Shown one piece after another: positions 59,101 through 64,000 of a DNA stretch of 64,000 nucleotides. Source of the DNA: Aurifilum marmelostoma (lineage: Eukaryota > Ascomycota > Sordariomycetes > Diaporthales > Cryphonectriaceae). Under the pieces are notes generated by a model. The model made no database searches, was not told the DNA's origin, and saw only the letters and a list, made by a program, of their open reading frames with translations. A program made the position numbers and the translations under genes. Position 1 is the stretch's first letter, and each line of letters starts with the position of its first letter. The DNA lies in assembly GCA_027559495.1 (NCBI GenBank), contig JAMXSV010000018.1, forward strand, positions 186,001 to 250,000. The letters are read 5' to 3'.

Positions 59101-60066
59101 AGACGAGGCGGGCCTGGCTGGTCGACTGCACATATTTTGCCCAGCGGCAGCAAGAAGTAGTCAAGATGGCCATCATTAATCACACCAGCGTCGTCATCAT
59201 AATCATCATCATTGTTGTTGTTGTTGTTCTTACTACGCTGGGAACCCAAGAAGAAAAAAAGAGAGAGAGAGAGGCAACTTGATGTGAGCGATGCAAGTTA
59301 CGCGTGTGCTCTCCAGACAACTACTTTTCTCTGTTTCTTAATTACGACCTTGTTTGGCAGTATAGATTCCAAAGTCTAGCATCAAGCAGCAGAAGAAGAA
59401 ACAAAAAGTTGAGATGCATGGAAGCAAGTGCTGATCTGGAGGAGGAGGAGGAGGAGGAGGCTCGGAGATAGAGACAAGACAGCCGAGCCCAGCAAGAGTG
59501 TTGCGCCGACATCTTGCAGGACTGCACAGAGGAGAGAATGATGATGATGTTGTTGTTGTTGTTGCTGAAAAGACAAAGAGAGAGAGAGAGAGAGGATGAT
59601 GAGATGGGCACATGCACGGCGACAATCATATGCAGGTCGGGAGGGGATAACGGCGTATTTACGGAGGGGGAGGGCTGAGGAGACGGGGCGGGACGGTGGA
59701 GGAGGTCTGACCTGTGACGGCGGCAGCTCGGGGATACGAAGTCGGTGTATGGTGGTGGTATGTAATCATGGTAATCATGTGAGTATGTATATACGTGCAG
59801 AAATAGAATAATAAGAAGGAGGAAGAGGAGAGAAAAAGAAAGAAAAAAAAAAAAAGGGTCGGGGCTGAAAAGGCCGGTCCGAGGTGTTGGCAATTGACCG
59901 AGATGTTATCAATTCTTTTTTTTTTTTTTTTTTGTACTTTTATATGATTGACAAGTATTTCCAGACGCAGGAGTAATAACTATCGAATATATATTCTATT
60001 TCTGCTTATTCTTGTACCGTATGGGTTTCTTTCTTGTGATATATTCCTGCTTATATTCAGTCGTCG

Positions 60067-60108
60067 TCCTCCTCCTCCTCCTCCTCCTCCTCCTCCTCCT
60101 CCTCCTCC
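60067..60108. repeat. (CTC)n trinucleotide repeat
   Basis: About 14 CTC units in the upstream region of the Apd1/Aim32-type gene. Confidence 0.93.
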
Positions 60109-60375
60109 ACACCGAAATTATATTCCTTCTCAGGCCATCTCGCTCTTCTGGTTCCTCTTTTTTTCCTCTTCTCCCCTATAAATGTATATATGATTTGACT
60201 TCCCATTATCCACCCGTATCAACTACGGTATTAACAATACGCACTACTACAACCGTCCATTCCAACCCCACCATAACCTTTCCCCCCCCCCCCCCCACCT
60301 CCTCGCCTCTCTCTTGAAAAAAAAAAAAATACCCCCTCCACCAAAAATCACCTCAACCAGCCAACCAGCCGCAAC

Positions 60376-61541
60376 ATGTTGAAATCACTGGTCAGCGGCG
60401 CCAAGCGTCTCGCCACCAACACCCACCCCTCGTCCTCCCCCGCAGACCTCTTCCCCAAGGTCACGCCCGAGGTCGACGGCGAGGACTGCCTGCGGGACTG
60501 CGAGTTGTGCCACGTGCAGTACCCGCGGGGGTTCAAGGTCGAGCTGCACGACGAGCTGTACGGGCACGTCAAGGGGTGGGCGACGCACGTGCTGGTGGCG
60601 ACGGGCAAGTCGGACTGGGTGCGCGATGTGGCCGACGAGAAGGGGAGCGTGATGCAGGCCATCGAGGCCGCGCAGAAGCCCAGCAACGGGGTGAGTCTTC
60701 TTGTTTCTCTTCCCTCCTGCTCTTTCCTTTCTCGCTGACCACAGCCCCCCTCCCCCCCTCTCCAGAGACTCATGCTCTCGGCCTCCAACATGCCCACCCC
60801 GCACCACACGACCGACTACGCAGAGCCCACCACCGTCCTCCTCCTCCCCGCCTTCGCCATCGTCGAGAACGTCCACCCGGCCAACGTCCCCGACCTCATC
60901 TCCAGCTACATCAACCCCGCCCCCACCAGCACCTCCGCCCTGGCCCCCGTCTACAGCGCCATCCCCCGATCCCTGCCCGACGCGCCAGCCGCACCCGCAC
61001 CCGCAGGACACCCTTTGGCCCTCACCTCCCGCCCCTGCCCGCACGCCGCCCTCGTCCTGCTCTGCTCCCAGCGCACCCGCGACGCCCGCTGCGGCCAGTC
61101 CGCGCCCCTCCTGCGCAGGGAGCTCGAGAGGCACCTGCGCCCGCTCGGCCTGCACCGCGACCTGGACGACGAGCGGCCCGGCGGCGTGGGCGTCTACTTC
61201 ATCAGCCACACGGGCGGGCACAAGTACAGCGCCAACATGATGGTGTACAGGCGGCCTGACGCATTTGGTCTGGACGGGGCCAGCAGGGCGAGGGCGGCGG
61301 CGGCGGAGGAGGGGGGCCGAGGGGGCCGAGGGGAGGGGGGCAGAAGGTGCTGGTGCCGGAGAGGAGGGACGTGGGCGAGGAGGGGGGCGTGGGTGCGGGC
61401 CAGTGTATCTGGCTGGCCCGGGTGCGGCCCGAGGACATCGAGGGGATCGTGAGGTTTACGATCCTGCAGGGCAAGGTGGTCAAGCCCGAGAGCCAGCTGC
61501 GGGGTGGGTTTGATCGGTCCCGGGGTGTGATGAGCTGGTGA
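60376..61541 (+). CDS. aim32: Apd1/Aim32-type [2Fe-2S] sucrase/ferredoxin-like protein, one apparent frameshift
   Basis: A thioredoxin-like ferredoxin family protein. Exons are 60376..60690 and 60766..61541, with a 75-nt intron (GTGAGT..CCAG). The N-terminal part has CELCHVQYPRGFKVELHDELYG and GWATHVLVATGKSDWVRDV. The C-terminal part has the family's unusual bis-Cys, bis-His cluster ligands: C-x8-C at residues 205 and 214 (CSQRTRDARC) and H-x-G-G-H at 253 and 257 (HTGGH). The conserved ending GQCIWLARVRPEDIEGIVRF..VKPESQLRGGFDRSRG is in another frame. One missing G, most simply in the G6 run 61335-61340, reconciles the two and gives 363 residues. Yeast Aim32 is mitochondrial and Apd1 cytosolic; I cannot tell which applies. 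Confidence 0.87.
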
Positions 61542-61702
61542 GGGCGGGCTTTTTTTGGGGGGGGGGGGGCAGTATACTACGGATAGAAGCATCTTTTTCT
61601 CATGGGCAGGATGGGGGTGTTATTATATTATAGAAGGTATGTTGGGTTTTTTGGTCGTATCTCTCCATGCTAGAGCCTTTGATTTTACAATATATATCTA
61701 GA

Positions 61703-61703
<1 letters not shown>

Positions 61704-61731
<28 letters not shown>
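61704..61731. repeat. (AT)n microsatellite
   Basis: About 13 AT units in the shared 3' region of two convergent genes. Confidence 0.9.
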
Positions 61732-61733
<2 letters not shown>

Positions 61734-61865
61734 TATAGACATGGTATGGTGTCTTCTACCTTTTGTCAACCTTCCTCCGTATCTAATAATCCTTCTTTTT
61801 GTCTGTGTCCACGTCTATTAACCATGACAGTAATAAAATAAAAAAAAAAAACCAAGTCTTTTACA

Positions 61866-61867
<2 letters not shown>

Positions 61868-61897
<30 letters not shown>
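61868..61897. repeat. (GT)n microsatellite
   Basis: About 14 GT units about 40 nt beyond the MFS stop codon, likely in its 3' UTR. Confidence 0.92.
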
Positions 61898-61902
<5 letters not shown>

Positions 61903-61937
61903 CATACCCCTATGCTTGGTCCTCCCCAGCAGTCTGC

Positions 61938-63860
61938 TCACCCCCCCCCCCCCTCCTCCTCCTCCTCCACCACCTCCTTCTTCTTCTTGATACTCACCCA
62001 GCTCAGGCCCAGCGCCGCAAAGAAAGCAGCACTCGCACCGGCCACCGAGATGTAATACGTGTTCCGCAGCCCGGCCAGGTACGCGTCCAGCACGGCCGTC
62101 GTGTACTGCTCCATGCCCAGGGACCGCAGGATCTCCCCGACCTGGTCGGCGCCGGCGTTGATAAACACCTGCGGGTCCAGGCCGGGGGCGTCGCGCTCGA
62201 CCCCGGCGACCAGCCCGCCCAGGAACACGGCCTGGGCCACGGCGATGAAGACGGCCCCGCCAAGGGACTGGAAGAACTGCACGCAGGCCGTGGCCACGGG
62301 TATGTCCTCGGGCGGCAGCACCGCCTGCACCACCAGCACCGCCAGCTGGAACCCCACGCCGATGCCCAGCCCCGCGAGCACCTGGTACCCCAGCCAGGCG
62401 CGCAGGGGCGAGCCCAGCCCCAGCGTCGTGATCATGCCCGCGCCCGCCGCGAACAGCACCATGCTCGGCAGCACCACCGGGTTGTAGTACCCGGCCGCCG
62501 TGATGAGCACCCCGCTGAGCACAGAGGTCAGCACCGCCGCCAGGAGCAGCGGCAGCAGCTTGATGCCCGCCCCGACCGCGCTGTCGCCCTGGACCGCCTG
62601 GAAGTACAGCGAGAGGTAGTAGATGAGCGGGAAGAAGGCCGCCCCGAAGAAGCCCGAGAAGAGCATGGCGCAGAGCACGTTGCGGTCCCGGAACAGCCGC
62701 GGCGGCAGCGTGCCCTCGTCGCCGCGCCAGAGCTGCACCGCGACGAAGACGCCCAGGAGGAGCCCGGCCCCGACAAACAGGCCGATGATGCGCGAGCTGG
62801 CCCAGGGGTACCGGGTCCCGCCCCACTGCAGCGCCAGCAGGAGGCACACCACGGCCGGGATGAGCGCGGCCGTGCCCAGGAGGTCCAGCTTGAGGAGCTT
62901 CTCGCGGAGGCTGGTGCCGTGGATCCTCTGGCCCCTGATGTGGAGGAGGAAGAGGATGGCCACGATGGTCACGCCGCCGATGGGGAGGTCTGCAGAAGTG
63001 TAGGTCAGTCTTTTTGTTTTCTCCTTTTTGCCTTTCTTGCTCTACAGGATTGTTACTGTGATACTACTCACTAATGTAAAAACACCACCTCCAGGTGACA
63101 TGGTCTGTAAAGGCACCTCCGAGACTTTATGCGTGGACAAAGCACCCGTCAGCAACGGCACTCTCAATATTGGAGAGAATAAATAACAGTATAAACCTGG
63201 ACGGGTCACTCACAGAGGCCCAGCCACACTGGCGATCCCCCACATCCCCCCAATCAGCCCAAACGCAAGCGGCCTCTGCCTCAGCGGCAGGGTGTACGCC
63301 AGGATCACAATGGCCCCGGAGAACAGCCCCGCGGTGCCCATGCCCGCGACGGCCCTGCCCACGATGAAGGCGGTCGAGCTGGGCGCGGCGGCGCAGACGA
63401 GCGAGCCGGCCTCGAAGACGACGACGGCGCAGACGTACACGGCCTTGACCGGGAAGCTGTTGTAGAGCTTGCCGTACAGGGGCTGCAGGGCCGTCGTGGT
63501 GAGCAGGTAGGCGCTGCCGTACCAGCCGATGTCCCTGACCGAGCCGAACTGGGCCGTGATGGCGCCCAGGGCCGGGGCGATGATGGTCTGGTCCAGGGCG
63601 ACGAGGAAGATGGACAGGCAGAGCGACACGATGATGAGGAGCCGGGCCGGGCCGCTGGGGTAGACGATGTCGTCCTGTGTGGTGGTGGTGTGGTCACCCT
63701 TGCTGGCGGTCGCCGCCGCCGCTGCTGCTTCGTCCTGCTCAGCCTTGAGGTCGCTGTCGTCGTAGGGGTTGTTCTGCCTGGCGTTGTCTTCGGTTGCCGT
63801 GTCTTGTGAGAGCTGGGAGGCCTTTTCGGCCTCCGTCGCAGAGACTGACGACGTCGCCAT
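61938..63860 (-). CDS. MFS multidrug/metabolite exporter, 14-TM drug:H+ antiporter type
   Basis: Exons are 63860..63214, 63124..63072 (53 nt) and 62989..61938, giving 583 residues. The introns are 89 nt (GTGAGT..TAAAG) and 82 nt (GTGAGT..TGCAG). The small middle exon restores the family motif VAGPLLGGAFTDHVTWRWCFYINLPIGG across both junctions. The first ~65 residues are hydrophilic and acidic. TM1 carries VALDQTIIAPAL; WYGSAYLLTTTALQPLYGKLY and FIVGRAVAGMGTAG follow, then further hydrophobic segments consistent with 14 spans. The tail is Lys then Glu/Gly-rich. The start is the ATG at 63860; an upstream TTG frame is not used. Such proteins export toxins, drugs or small acids at the plasma membrane. 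The substrate is unknown, and no biosynthetic cluster is seen beside it. Confidence 0.9.
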
Positions 63861-64000
63861 CTCCCTTTTTAACAATGACAACAGCCAAGGTTATTGCAGA
63901 GGTGGTGATTTCTGGGTCGACTCTAGCAAGAAGCCTCTCCTAGTTGTTGTTGCTGTTGATATTACCCGAGCCAGGCCTCACAAGAAAGAAAAGAGAATAT
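63861..64000 (-). promoter_or_regulatory. Upstream region of the MFS gene, incomplete
   Basis: The last 140 bp of the window precede the MFS start on the minus strand. They contain a short GTT repeat near 63942-63957 and no recognisable regulatory motif. The promoter continues outside the window. Confidence 0.4.

Larger units (their letters stand above)
58998..60375. other. Intergenic region between the acyltransferase and Apd1/Aim32-type genes
   Basis: About 1.4 kb with no supported gene. It begins with the long GA repeat, then GTT and GA tracts near 59212-59275 and 59540-59595, T18 near 59915, (CTC)n at 60067-60108, and a CT/C-rich leader with a C14 run before the ATG at 60376. Confidence 0.6.
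61542..61937. other. Intergenic region between convergent Apd1/Aim32-type and MFS genes
   Basis: About 400 bp holding both 3' ends. It contains a G13 run just after the first stop, an (AT)n tract at 61704-61731, A10 near 61840, and (GT)n at 61868-61897. Confidence 0.7.

Noticed and set aside
56862..59249. 795-codon minus-strand frame opposite the acyltransferase
   Set aside because: Antisense shadow of a GC-rich gene; begins in the GA repeat as Ser-Leu repeats and has no domain features.

Overview
This is nuclear DNA of a filamentous ascomycete (Pezizomycotina, most likely Sordariomycetes). I base this on short GT-AG introns (mostly 75-245 nt) with CTGAC/CTAAT-type branch sites, GC-rich codon usage, and fungal gene families (Rcd1, Kha1, Mpg1, Etp1, Sct1/Gpt2, Apd1/Aim32). 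I cannot name the genus. The window is rich in microsatellites and long homopolymers, including unusually many G/C runs of 9-20 nt. I saw no transposon, rRNA, tRNA or CRISPR array, and no AT-rich RIP-like block.

Layout: 3' end of rcd1/CAF40 (+, 1-441); a 1642-residue Ser/Gly-repeat GPI-type cell-surface protein (-, 1678-6775); Kha1-type K+/H+ antiporter (+, 9543-12639); rad10/ERCC1 (-, 13153-14490); an unknown poly-Q protein (-, 15356-16792); GDP-mannose pyrophosphorylase (-, 19757-21322); a small dsRBD-like protein (-, 24755-25998); farnesyltransferase beta subunit ram1 (-, 34186-36301); a Zn-cluster transcription factor (+, 45192-48025); polyubiquitin (+, 50846-51535); the RING/UBP-finger ligase etp1/BRAP (+, 52558-54837); glycerol-3-phosphate acyltransferase (+, 56402-58997); an Apd1/Aim32 Fe-S protein (+, 60376-61541); and an MFS exporter (-, 61938-63860). 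Two gene-poor stretches of about 8-9 kb flank ram1.

These are mostly housekeeping genes rather than one pathway. Some are functionally related: Mpg1 makes the GDP-mannose needed for mannosylation and GPI synthesis, which the large Ser-rich surface protein would consume, and polyubiquitin sits beside a ubiquitin ligase. No obvious multi-gene accessory system is visible.

The most notable signals are the repeat architecture of the GPI protein; reading-frame breaks inside short C or G runs in kha1 (two), the transcription factor and the Apd1/Aim32 gene, plus a possible one in etp1, probably sequence-length errors; a UIM-like motif at the C-terminus of Rad10; an atypically spaced Zn2Cys6 cluster; a dsRBD-like fold lacking its basic RNA-contact motif; and repeated use of AAAG as 3' splice site. 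Exon joins were read by eye from splice consensus and protein-family continuity; none is confirmed by transcripts.
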